Origin: Climacteris rufus
Lineage: Eukaryota; Chordata; Aves; Passeriformes; Climacteridae
Direction: 5' to 3'
DNA length: 64,000 nt
Assembly (NCBI GenBank): GCA_013398175.1
Contig: VZRZ01003118.1
Location: 66,763-130,762 of the forward strand
Position 1 is the stretch's first letter. Every line of letters begins with the position of its first letter. The notes beneath the pieces are model-generated. The model was not told the origin of the DNA, ran no database searches, and worked only from the letters and a program-made list of their open reading frames with translations. Below are positions 13,485 through 23,814 of the stretch, in pieces. The position numbers and the translations under genes are program-made.

Positions 13485-13490
13485 AATAAA
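13485..13490 (+). terminator. PPARGC1B: Probable polyadenylation signal of PPARGC1B
   Basis: AATAAA inside TATAAATAAACAATAAC, followed 40-80 bp later by GT-rich sequence (GTTTGTGCTGC and GTGGGTTTT). It is the last canonical signal before clearly different intergenic sequence. Confidence 0.6.
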
Positions 13491-14036
13491 CAATAACATA
13501 TATACTATAAAGTGGAAAGAAAAGAGAAAGGAACACGTTTGTGCTGCTATATTTGAGTGGGTTTTAAGGGGTGAGGTGTTTTGCTCTCCTGCATCTGCCT
13601 GCTTGGGGCTGGGAGGGCACAGCCAGGGCCAGGGGGATGGCAGAGTCTCCCAGCTGCCAAGGGTGCAGCTCCTAAATGGGAATATCCCTGAATGTTGCTG
13701 GTTTGAGTGGCTTCTTCCAGTTTAACTCAGCAGGAAGAGCCAGGGCTGGACTTTGGAGTGGTGCCAGTCCCAGGACTCCTCGCAGAAGAAACTCCCCAAA
13801 ACAAGGGGGTTAAAATGAAGCAGGGCACGCTCCTCAGATTTTCTGGAGTGGGAATAAGAGAGCCAGAAAAAGTGTGGGAGGGACTCCAGGTGGTGATGCA
13901 GCAGCCAAGTGGCTCAGGATGGCAGCTGGAGAGTCCCTGGGACCAGGAGAGCAGTGCCTGGGAGCCAAAGTGTTCTCCTGGGACACAGCCATGGTGTCCT
14001 GGTGTCCTGGTCCCTGTGGGAGCCTGGGCTGTGGAA

Positions 14037-14967
14037 GGGATGGATGGATGGATGGATGGATGGATGAGGGCTGGATGGATGGATGGATGAGGGATGGTTG
14101 GATGGATAGGTGGATGGAGGGATGGATGAGGGATGGATGGATGNNNNNNNNNNNNNNNNNNNNNNNNNNNNNNNNNNNNNNNNNNNNNNNNNNNNNNNNN
14201 NNNNNNNNNNNNNNNNNNNNNNNNNNNNNNNNNNNNNNNNNNNNNNNNNNNNNNNNNNNNNNNNNNNNNNNNNNNNNNNNNNNNNNNNNNNNNNNNNNNN
14301 NNNNNNNNNNNNNNNNNNNNNNNNNNNNNNNNNNNNNNNNNNNNNNNNNNNNNNNNNNNNNNNNNNNNNNNNNNNNNNNNNNNNNNNNNNNNNNNNNNNN
14401 NNNNNNNNNNNNNNNNNNNNNNNNNNNNNNNNNNNNNNNNNNNNNNNNNNNNNNNNNNNNNNNNNNNNNNNNNNNNNNNNNNNNNNNNNNNNNNNNNNNN
14501 NNNNNNNNNNNNNNNNNNNNNNNNNNNNNNNNNNNNNNNNNNNNNNNNNNNNNNNNNNNNNNNNNNNNNNNNNNNNNNNNNNNNNNNNNNNNNNNNNNNN
14601 NNNNNNNNNNNNNNNNNNNNNNNNNNNNNNNNNNNNNNNNNNNNNNNNNNNNNNNNNNNNNNNNNNNNNNNNNNNNNNNNNNNNNNNNNNNNNNNNNNNN
14701 NNNNNNNNNNNNNNNNNNNNNNNNNNNNNNNNNNNNNNNNNNNNNNNNNNNNNNNNNNNNNNNNNNNNNNNNNNNNNNNNNNNNNNNNNNNNNNNNNNNN
14801 NNNNNNNNNNNNNNNNNNNNNNNNNNNNNNNNNNNNNNNNNNNNNNNNNNNNNNNNNNNNNNNNNNNNNNNNNNNNNNNNNNNNNNNNNNNNNNNNNNNN
14901 NNNNNNNNNNNNNNNNNNNGATGGATGATGGATGGAGGGATGATGGTTGCAGGGATGGCTGGATGGA
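14037..14967. repeat. GGAT/GATG tetranucleotide array with a 776-bp assembly gap
   Basis: Imperfect (GGAT)n and longer GATGAGGGATGG variants at 14037-14143 and 14920-14967 flank N from 14144 to 14919, so the gap is most likely unassembled array. The flanking 13516-14036 has no recognisable gene. Confidence 0.9.
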
Positions 14968-16376
14968 TGCAAGGCCTGGGCAGGCACAGCCTGGGCACAG
15001 CTCCCCAGCACACACAGGAGCCCCACACCAGCCATTGCCCCTGTGAGGCCTCACCAGCTTGGAGAAGTTGCACAGATTTTACCCAGATCATGGATCAGTG
15101 ATGCTGCCGGGCTGGAGGATCCCAGCAGCAGCTCTGCAGGGTGCTGCGCTGTGCCACTTACTGGTTTTGCTGATTTGCACCCATTTAGGCAGCAGCTCTA
15201 CACCTGCCTGTCTCCAGCACATCTGTGGGAGCCCGGTGTGGGTCCCCCAGCCCAGGCACAGAGCTGGAACTGCCTCCCACCCCAAACCCAGCCCCTCGTC
15301 CCTGCCAGTGCTGCACCCTGAGTGGAGAACTCATGGGAAGCCCATTCCCTGCTGCTTTCCAAAACCAGCAGACTTCAGGGCCACCAAACAGGAGTATTTT
15401 TCTGAGATACATGAGGCACAATGACGCTGACAGTGCCAGGACAGATGAAAACATGGACCTGCAGAGGGGAAATGTGGGGATGCAGTGTTGGGGTGCACAT
15501 GTGGAGCAGAGACTCAGGAGTGGGTTCCCAGGATGGAGAGAGGCACATGAAGGAAAGGTCTGGAGGAAGGGACAGACCCAGAGCTGAGGTTTGTCCTCCC
15601 AGCCTGACCTGTGCCTCCCAACACTGCATTCCCAGGCAGCCTCCTGGAAAACAAAGGACTGATGCTGTTTATGGAGTACAATTTCTATCAAAGATAGTTC
15701 CTGTAAGCAGACCTACTCTGAAGGGAGCTGCTGGTGAATGTTGACATCACTCCAGCAGCTCCGTTAATCCCAGCAATTACTTCCAACCATTTGGAAAAAC
15801 TCCCAGTTGGACTGTTTTTATTTTGGCAGAACTTTGTGATAAAACAACTCCTTTTCACACAGACGGGCGCTGCTTTTGGAGTAGCTGATGTGGCTGCTGG
15901 AGGGGAGGGAGGCAGAGTTATTCATCTCCTGGACTGGGCCCAGTGTGCCCTGTGGGAAGGGAAGTCAGTCAATCTTGAGTTTCTGTGAACAGAGAGAGCT
16001 TTGGTTGCTGCCCTGGGCTGGCTGGCACCTGGCAGTGTGGGCAGCACACCCCAGGCTCCTGCTCCCAACCACTGTGCAATGCCAGTCTTCACACTGGTGA
16101 GCTGTCCTGGGCTGCTTTTTGCAGTTTCAGCTCCCACCTGGGCCTTGAGGAGCAGCATCTGACACCAAATCCTGCCCTGGGCTCTGCTGGCACAGCAGCT
16201 GCTGGCAGGGAGCTCAGCCTGCACCATGCATGGTCTGCTCTCTCCAGGGGCTCTGGAGGCTGCACTTCAAGGAACACACAGATTTGCCCACTCCCAGCAT
16301 TTATCAATCCCAGGTTGTTGTCCAGCTCCATCCAGGTGTCTTTGCAGAGAGGAACAGGGGCAGGTTTGGTTCCTTT
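14968..16376. other. Intergenic, nothing recognised
   Basis: Mixed-composition DNA between the GGAT array and the LTR. Open frames are short, have no splice-consistent partners and do not resemble a family I know. Confidence 0.6.
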
Positions 16377-17040
16377 TGTGCAGAAAAAGTCGCAACACCA
16401 GAGGTTTATGTCCAAAAAGGAGACAGAGGAGTCCCATAACTTTATTCAAATGAAGGGGGAGGCCATGGGTATTTTCCATGGGGTCTCCCAAATTGTTGGG
16501 GGATGCAGCCCCCTTGTTATCCCAACTTCCCACTGCATCTCCCTCTTCCTTTCCCCAGTGGCCGAGGTACCCAGAAGGTACAGACTTCCCCAACCACCAC
16601 TCTATGCCCTCCTCTAATATGCACCCCCCTTCTCTAATATAAAAGAAAGGGTAAAAAGCCTATTCATAATTCTACTAAGTCTTTGTTCTTTTTCTCTAGT
16701 TTCAGGAATTTAGCACGGCCTTGTCTGAGCAACAGTTGGTGCTGATTAGTAACAGGTTCTAGAGCTAAGAGTTTCTTCTGTTATTTCCCTATCAAGAAGT
16801 TCCTGGCCCTATCTACAAGCAGTTCTGTTTGTGAAGACACATTCACCTTATTCCTCTCACAGAGCAGTTTAAATCCATGCAATTTATACATCTTCACTAC
16901 ATTTTCCAAAACTCACACCTATATCCTAAACATTCCCATGATTTTTTTGCATATTTAAATCACTTGGAGCTTATTTACATCAGAGTAGGGTTCTTTTGAG
17001 GGTCTCAGGTGGTTGTTTGGGGAACATCCCATTCCTCACA
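16377..17040 (-). mobile_element. LTR of an avian endogenous retrovirus (solo or truncated), antisense
   Basis: On the minus strand this block starts TGTGAGGAATGGG and ends TTTTTCTGCACA, giving TGTG...CACA ends. An AATAAA (plus-strand TTTATT at 16441-16446) sits about 65 bp before the 3' end, as in a U3-R-U5 LTR. Outer hexamers (TCCTTT left, TTACGC right) do not match, so either the right boundary is wrong or some internal element sequence lies at 17041-17160. No gag, pol or env coding was recognised. Confidence 0.65.
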
Positions 17041-17265
17041 TTACGCTTTTTTGGTCACAGGCCTCCAAACAAAGTTTCTTCTCTTTGAATGCATGCCAGC
17101 AATGTGATCTGGCCAGGATATTCCTTCTTATCAGCAACACTCAGGCTCTCCTTCTTTAAGGCTGAGAGAACTTGCACACATTGATACAGCAGGAGTACTC
17201 AGCACTGACACTGTGGGGTAAAGCTAAAGGACTTCCCAAGACTTGAACACAATTTGTTGCAATCC

Positions 17266-17790
17266 AAGTTTTACTTCCCAACACTCCAAAGTTACTTCCC
17301 AACACTCCAAAGTTACTTCCCAACACCACAAAGTTACTTCCCAAGCAAAATTATTTCCCAACACTCCAAAGTTCCTTCTCAACACCGCAAAGTTCTTTCC
17401 CAACACTCCAAAGTTCCTTCCCAACACTGCAAAGTTACTTCCCAAGCAAAATTATTTCCCAACACTCCAAAGTTCTTTCCCAACACCGCAAAGTTACTTC
17501 CCAAGCAAAGTTACTTCCCAACACCCCAAAGTTACTTCTCAACACTCCAAAGTTATTTCCCAACACCGCAGAGTTACTTCCCAACACTCCAAAGTTACTT
17601 CCCATGCATAGCTACTTCCCAACACTGCAGTTATTTCCCAACACTGCAAAGTTATTTCCCAACACTCCAAAGTTACTTCCTAAAGTTACTTCCCAACACT
17701 CCAAAGTTACTTCCTAAAGTTACTTCCCAACACTCCAAAGTTATTTCCCAACACTCCAAAGTTCCTTCCCAACACTCCAAAATTCTTTCC
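17266..17790. repeat. 21-bp minisatellite upstream of the first TRIM gene
   Basis: About 25 imperfect copies of a 21-bp unit with core TTCCCAACACTCCAAAGTTA. Variant units contain AAGCAAAATTATTTCCC and GCCTAAAGTTACTTC. The period of three codons leaves long frames open on both strands, which I treat as artefact. It ends about 230 bp before the TRIM start codon. Confidence 0.92.
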
Positions 17791-17829
17791 CCGCCCTCTG
17801 CCCACTGAGAGGCACCGAGAGGCCGGAGG

Positions 17830-18020
17830 GAGGGGAGAGGAAGGGGATGACCCTCGCTGGGAAGGAAGGAAGGGGATGACCCTCTCTCGGAAGGAAGGGG
17901 ATGACCCTCGCTGGGAAGGGGGCGGAGGCAGCGCCTTTGGCCGCACGGAGCACAGCGGCGGCTCCTTCCTGTGGGGCCCGCGGAGCCGCCCGGCTCGCTG
18001 CCCCGCCCCGGAGCTGCGCC
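17830..18020 (+). promoter_or_regulatory. Probable promoter/5'UTR of the first TRIM gene
   Basis: GC-rich stretch with three or four copies of a GGGATGACCCTCGCTGGGAA repeat (about 17846-17918), a GC box (GGGGGCGG near 17918) and many CpGs, leading directly to the ATG at 18021. No ISRE-like element was seen, unlike the second TRIM gene. Confidence 0.5.
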
Positions 18021-21000
18021 ATGGCCCGGGCGGGCGCTGTGGCCGAGCTGAAGGACGAGCTGACGTGTCCCATCTGCCTGGACATTTACAGGGAGCCGGC
18101 CAGCCTGGGCTGCAGCCACAGCTTCTGCCGGGAGTGCATCCGGCAGGCGCTGCGCCGCCAGCAGGGCCCGGCGCGCTGCCCGCTGTGCCACTGCCCCGCC
18201 GCCGAGCTGCAGCCCAACTTCCACCTCCGCAACATCGTGCTCAAGTTCTTGGAGGTTCCTGCCGAGCAGGAGGAGGAGAAGCAGGAAGGGCAAAGCGAAG
18301 AGAAGGAGGAAAGCTCGGGCCGGCAGGGGGAGGCGATCCTGTGCGACTGGTGCCTGCAGGAGCCGCAGCCGGCGCTGAAGACCTGCCTGAGCTGCGAGGC
18401 CTCCCTGTGCCAAGCCCACCTGGGCAAGCACAGGGTGAAGAACACCCGGCAGAGCCATGTGCTGGTGGAGCCCTGCGATGCTCAGAGCTTGGCTGAGAGG
18501 AGATGCCCCAAGCACGGCAAACTGCTGGAGTGCTTCTGCGAGCAGGACTGGGACTGCATCTGCATGCTGTGCTCCATCCTCTCCCACAAGAACCACAAGA
18601 TCATCAGTTTGGAGGAGGCTTTCGACGAAGTTCAGGTAAGAGGCTGCCGGGGCAGCGCCTCGGGCTTGGATTGCACCGGGAAATCCACGCTGGGAAATTC
18701 CTGGGCTGCAGAGAGCTGCCCCTGGCACAGGGCTGGGACAGCTCCCGGCTTTCAGAACTGCACACCCAGCATGGGGCTAACTTGCAATCCTGGGCTTTTA
18801 TTCTTAGTTTTGTCCCAGTTTTTCTCGGGATTTGCCCCTTGAGATATAAAACAAGATGTTATAAACACTTTTTTTTTCCCCATCCTGAGGGAAGAGTTTG
18901 GCCAAACGGGTGGGACTGAGCGCCCGTGGCTGTGGTTTTAGTCCTTGATGCACTTCCAAGCCAAAGATGAGTCTGAGCAGCATTTATGCAAAAAAAATTA
19001 ATGACAGGGTAACAGAAAGCAAGCTGCTGACAGGGGAAATAGCTTTATATGTGGCTATTGCACATGAACAGTTTTCAGCTTCAAGTTGTCTTTCTCGTGC
19101 TTGTAATTGTGACATTTGTTCAGGGATAAAACCTTCCAGTAAACCTTTATCTACTGATTTGTCCTGAGAGCATGCAGTGAACAAACCTTTTGCAAGTCTA
19201 ACTTAACCCATGTCTATAAAACTGTTGATCTCATGCATTATGCCAGTCCTATCCTGATATCTCCTTCGGGTTAATATTTGTAGATATCTTTTCCTGGAAC
19301 TTTGGAAATAGCAAAAGACCACGAAGCTGCACTGGATAAAATCATAGAAAATCTGCTGAAACAAGAGGATGGAGTAAAGGTTTGTTTTAAGGTCCCATGT
19401 CACTCACCTCGGGGATGGCTGCATGCTGGTAACTGATGAGATAATGTTTTCTCTTGCCTTTCCCCACATCATGAATTCTGAAGCTTTTTTAATTCCTGGG
19501 TGGTTTCTCATGTATTTTTGAGGTTTCTTCTTTGAGTAAGGATGATGAACAACTTTCTTACCAGTTTGGGAGGTACATTCTTAGTTAAGGTTGAAAGTTG
19601 TGCCTCCTGATGAGTGGCTGGTGTGTGGCTTTTTTTACTTTCCCAACCTTCTGCAATTTTTAGTTACTTCCCTCAACCCAGAAAAAACAGGCCTGTTTCT
19701 GAGCGTGAGCTCATGTGGAAAATGTCCCTTACAATTTTGAAATTGTTTTTCTTAATAGACTGAGGTGAAGCTGCAGAAGGAACGGCTGGAGAGCCTGTTC
19801 GAAGAGCTGCATCTGCTGCTAAAAATCAAAAAGGAAGAGATCCTGAAAACTCTCAGTGACCACGAGGAGCAACAACTTTATCGGTTTCAGATAGAGATAA
19901 ATAATCACAAAAGGGAGAAGGAATCAGCCAGCTGTGATGTTCAGGAGCTGGAGGCTCTGAGAAATCAAAAGGACGTGCTTATTTTCACCAAGGTACCTAT
20001 CAGCATCTCCCTTCCCTGAGGTACACAGCTCTAGGGCTGACCTGTGCCTGCACTGTGCTAATTCTGCTTTCAAAATGTCTTTACAGGGTTTTGCAGCAAT
20101 TAAAGCCAGGTAAGCTATTCCTGAGGTTTAATATCTTTATTGATGATCTGGATGAGGGGATCGAGTGCACTGTCAGTAAGTTCACAGATGACACGAAGCT
20201 GGAGGGTGGGCAGGAGGATTTGTAGAGGGATCAGGACAGGCTGGGCCAAGGCCAGGGGTGTGAGGTTCAACAAGGCAAAGTGCCAGCTCCTGCACTGTGG
20301 TCACAACAATCCCATGCAGTTCCAGCCTGGGGGAACAGTGGCTGGAAAGCTGCCTGGTGGGAAAGAATGTGGGAATGCTGTTCAACACTGGCTGAACATG
20401 AGCCCAGGTGTGCCCAGGTGGGCAGGAAGCCAGTGGTACCTGTGTCAGTGGTAGTGTGGCCACAGGAGCAGGGCAGTGGCTGTCCCCTGTGCTGGGCACT
20501 GCTGAGGCCACACCTCGAGTGCTGTGTCCAGTTCTGACCCTCACTGCAAGATGGACATGGAGGGGCTGGAGCTTATCCAGGGAGGGGAAGGGGCTGGAGC
20601 CCCAGGAGGGGCTGAGGGAGCTGGGAAAGGGGCTCAGCCTGGAGCAAAGGAGGCTCAGGGGGCCCTGCTGGCTCTGCACAGCTCCTGCCAGGAGGGGCAG
20701 CCAGGGGGAGTTGGGATTTCTCCCAGAGAACAGGGACAGGAGGAGAGGGAACGGCCTCAGGCTGGGCCAGGGGAGGCTCAGCTTGGACAGCAGCAGGAAT
20801 TTCCCCATGGAAAGGGAGCTCAGGCCTTGGAACTGCCCAGGGAGGTTTGGAGTGCCCATCCCTGGAGGTGTCCAGGGAATTCCTGGCCGTGGCACTCAGG
20901 GCTCTGGGCTGGGGACAGCGTGGGGATGGGCACAGCTTGGGCTCCATGGGCTGGGAGGGCTTTTCCAACCTCAGGGATTCTGTGGTTCTCTGATTCCTTC

Positions 21001-21865
21001 CTATGTTTTAGGCAACGCAGTCCACCTCCTCAGCCAAATTGTTTGGTGGTGCCACAGCCACCCATTACTTTGGATGAATCAAAAACAGGTGCTATCCTGA
21101 GGTTTTTCCATCAATTCCTCTCGAACATGGACAACTCCTTGAAGCCACCACCACCCTTGAACTTCAGAGCACCACATAGTAGTAAGTGATCTTTTCACTA
21201 TGTCAAAAGCAAGATGGAGAAGTCAAAAAAATCTGTAAAAAAGGATTATAGTGAGACACCAAGTACAGTGAGTACCTCTAGAAGTGCTAATTCCTTACAC
21301 TGTATGCTTATTTGCACATGTGTGTGCAGAACAGGGAGCTTGTCCTGGGATTCAGGGCTTAAGGCATGGCTTGAATACACCTTGTTAAAGCAGCCTATGG
21401 ATAAAGAGGCTTGGAAGTCCCAGCAGTTTTCTGGGAGGATTAAGAGAAGATAATAAATAGTAACACCTCTGTGGCATCCCTTTGTTTCAAAGGGAAAGTT
21501 GAGAACTCAGCAGCAGCAAGTGTGGTTTGCTTATGACATAAGTAACCTGCTCTTTCTGTGTAAATACTTCTGCTCTTTTGCAATGCTTGGTAAGCTCAAC
21601 CTACAGTCCCAGAGCTGTGCACGGTGGGACACTTGTCTGAGTGAATTGATAAAATTCGGGTTCTCTGGGCACTGCTCTGGATGGTGCTTCAGCCTTCACT
21701 GGCAGGAAGCCTCGGGTCAGGACAGAGATAGACATCCAAATCTTCACAATTGTCTGTTAATCATAATGTGTTTTTTCTCTTTTTCTAGGTTTTTCTTTCG
21801 GGACAAGTGCCACAGGTGGTACTAGCTTTGGGTTTGGATCTCCCCCTTCTTTTTTTTTTGGTTAG
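18021..21865 (+). CDS. TRIM-family E3 ubiquitin ligase, TRIM25/finTRIM-like RBCC, with FG-rich C-terminal tail
   Basis: Predicted RING ubiquitin ligase of 404 aa. Exons: 18021-18635, 19284-19379 (96 nt), 19759-19992 (234 nt), 20087-20109 (23 nt), 21012-21181, 21789-21865; all GT/AG and in phase to TAG. RING C3HC4: C16, C19, C31, H33, C36, C39, C53, C56. B-box 1 starts CDWC at 108 with CLSCEASLCQAH. B-box 2 starts at C162 (CPKHGKLLECFC). Residues about 206-315 are charged and coiled-coil-like. The 96/234/23-nt series is the standard TRIM pattern. Instead of SPRY it has a Pro-rich segment (VVPQPPITLDESKTG) and the tail FSFGTSATGGTSFGFG ending SFFFG. Start chosen at the first ATG, 15 codons before the RING. 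The last exon is short and inferred from splice sites and phase alone. Orthology to a named TRIM is unclear. Confidence 0.85.
20125..20995 (+). mobile_element. CR1 LINE, 3' part, in intron 4 of the first TRIM gene
   Basis: Begins ATATCTTTATTGATGATCTGG and follows the avian CR1 reverse-transcriptase 3' region (TTCACAGATGACACGAAGCTGG, GTGAGGTTCAACAAGGC, GGCTGCCCAGG-like), ending with the GGCTTTTCCAACCTCAGGGATTCTGTGG tail class. Frames are broken, so it is inactive. It starts about 15 bp after the donor at 20110. Confidence 0.9.
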
Positions 21866-21879
21866 CTGAACAAAATACA

Positions 21880-22265
21880 AATTCAGTGGCAATTGTTGAA
21901 AAAGTTTTAAAATTTGTTAGGTTGAGATAAGAGTTTGATAACTGAAACAAAGCAAAATTAATAATAACAATGATACTGCTAATGATAACAGTCTCAGAAA
22001 GGAGGGAAGAGAGAGAGAAAACCCAACCAAAACAAGCGATGCACAACACAGTTGCTCCCCAATTGCCTGCTCTGTGATGTCCAGCCGCTGTTCCTGAGCA
22101 GCAATTGGCTCCTCCTGGCCATCTGCCCCCCAGTTTACATACTGGGCATGGTGTTCTGTAGTGTGGCATATTCCCTTTGGCCAGTTTGGGCTCATAGAAA
22201 CAGGAACCATCCCATGGAAGCATCGCGTCCGTGCTGCCATCAGTGGGTCTGATGGCTCTTTGAAG
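21880..22265 (-). mobile_element. Avian ERV LTR fragment, antisense, directly downstream of the first TRIM stop codon
   Basis: On the minus strand it matches the layout of a common bird LTR: CCCAAACTGGCCAAAGGGAA, then ATGCCCAGTATGTAAACTGGG (TATA region), GAGCAACTGTGTTGTGCATCG, an AT-rich ATTATTATT stretch, and CTTATCTCAACC. Both ends are diverged and not resolved to the base. Confidence 0.7.
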
Positions 22266-22269
22266 CCAC

Positions 22270-23700
22270 AGTGATGTGGGGACCAGGTGTTACTTTTTGT
22301 TTCCAGGCTTAGGAATTGTGACCCTTGCACAGAGAGTGCGCTAAACTGGCATATCAGAAGTTGGATTGTGGGCTGCTGTGACAGGGGATATATCACAGCA
22401 CCCTGCCTCTTACTGCAGGAGTTGCTCTGTTACTTGTTCTGTTAACCATAATGGAAATACCATTAAGTTGCTAATTTTTGTTCAGTTGTATCAAATACTC
22501 TGTTGGCTTCATGTTATTCAAGTTATATTACTATATAGCTATAGTTATATTAGCTTGCAAAAGCTAGTATGTTATTAAAGTCATGTTATTAGCTTGCAAA
22601 ACTCAGTGGCACTTTATTTTATTTCAAAGTTGACAGCACAACATTAACTGCTACAGAACTAGGCAGCAGCAATGCTGATCTTTGATCCAAGGCAGCAGTT
22701 TTGCCTCTGCTCCCTCTTTCCATCTTTCACATCTGGCACAGAAGCAAAGCTGCCCTGGGAGGTGAGGAGAGATTGGGCACCAAAATCTGTCTTCCCTTGC
22801 TCTCTGCTGCTGCCTCATCCCCTGTGAGTTCTCTGATTGATCACTTGCCTCAGTTTTAATGTTCTCACCTATGGAAAAACCTCACAGCAAAGGAGCAGAA
22901 AGGAGGAAGACTCCTGTGCTTTTAGTGTGTGCCATATGGGGCCTGGATAAGTTGTCCAAACACCTCAGGGAGGAAGGGGTGATATTCCTGCCTGCTGCCT
23001 GTGGTTCTGCTGCCTTTGGACACAGGGTATTTGCATGAAGAGATCCAGGCCAGAGCTCTTCACCTCAGCAGGGACAATACAAGACCTTGAGGGACACTAT
23101 GGGTTTGCATTGCTAAAAGAAATGTTCAGACCTGGAAGAAAGTAGCTGAGTTTTTTCTTTTGCATTTTATACGCCAAAATGATGCAGAACACCCTGCAGG
23201 TAGAGTCGGGCCTGCCAAATGTCCCTGCAGTGGCCAGTGTCAGGTGCTCCAGGCACAAAGTGAGGTGAGCAAGGCTCATGACACCACACAGGGGCATTCC
23301 TACCCTACAGTGCCTTTCTGAGAGCTTTTAGCAGCTCCTACTTTCCTGTCAGCTGCCTGCAGGTATATCTGTCTCAAGTCCCAGTAAAACTTTCCTCTGT
23401 GTTCTCCTTATTTTATCTCTAGGCAGTATTTGTGGCTGTTGTGGAGTTGGAGGCACAGAGGGGATTCCTGGCTCACCCTGCCAGGCTCTCACTCTTCCCA
23501 GCCAGGATTCATCTTTAATTTGCCAGCCCTGTCAAGGAACGGAGAATTTTTCTGGCTGGAAAAGAACTGTCCCAACTCCTGGCCTCTCCAGCATTCCCTG
23601 CTCCCTGCTGGACTCTGAGAAGAAGCCTCCAGAGGCTGCCACAGCAAAGGGAAGCAGTGGGAGGCTGGGGCTGGGAGAGGGAACATTTCTCTGCCTGATG
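22270..23700. other. Intergenic between the two TRIM genes
   Basis: AT-rich first half with an ATTAAA at 22573-22578 that could serve the first TRIM transcript. No SPRY-like or other coding exon was recognised. Confidence 0.55.
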
Positions 23701-23765
23701 CAGGGCGGAGGGAAAGGCCGTGTGTGGGAAGGACCTTCAGCCTCGGGGCTGGGGCTGCTGCTCCT

Positions 23766-23784
23766 GCTTTCGCTTTCGTTTCCC
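23766..23784 (-). promoter_or_regulatory. ISRE/IRF-type element before the second TRIM gene
   Basis: The minus strand reads GGGAAACGAAAGCGAAAGC, three GAAA cores spaced by two bases, matching the IRF/ISRE pattern GAAANNGAAA. It lies 31 bp upstream of the ATG at 23815, so it would be at the transcription start or in a short 5'UTR. Interferon induction is inferred from the motif only. Confidence 0.65.
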
Positions 23785-23814
23785 ACCCGCGGCTGAGGCG
23801 CCTTCGCTGCAGCC

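Larger units (their letters stand above)
8993..13515 (+). other. PPARGC1B: PPARGC1B 3'UTR (inferred)
   Basis: No splice-supported coding sequence follows the TAA. AT-rich stretches at about 9330-9510, 10960-11100 and 12750-13510 alternate with GC-rich segments, and AATAAA at 13485-13490 is followed by GT-rich sequence. Mammalian PPARGC1B also has a very long 3'UTR. Earlier polyadenylation sites cannot be excluded. Confidence 0.6.

Noticed and set aside
17673..18728. A 351-codon open frame on the minus strand across the TRIM first exon and the 21-bp array
   Set aside because: It is the mirror of a GC-rich coding exon plus a period-21 repeat that cannot hold stops. The plus strand has perfect RING and B-box residues.
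21866..23700. Search for a SPRY/B30.2 exon after the first TRIM gene
   Set aside because: No frame shows the LDP, WEVE or LDYE motifs typical of SPRY. Nor does 28068-29700 after the second gene.
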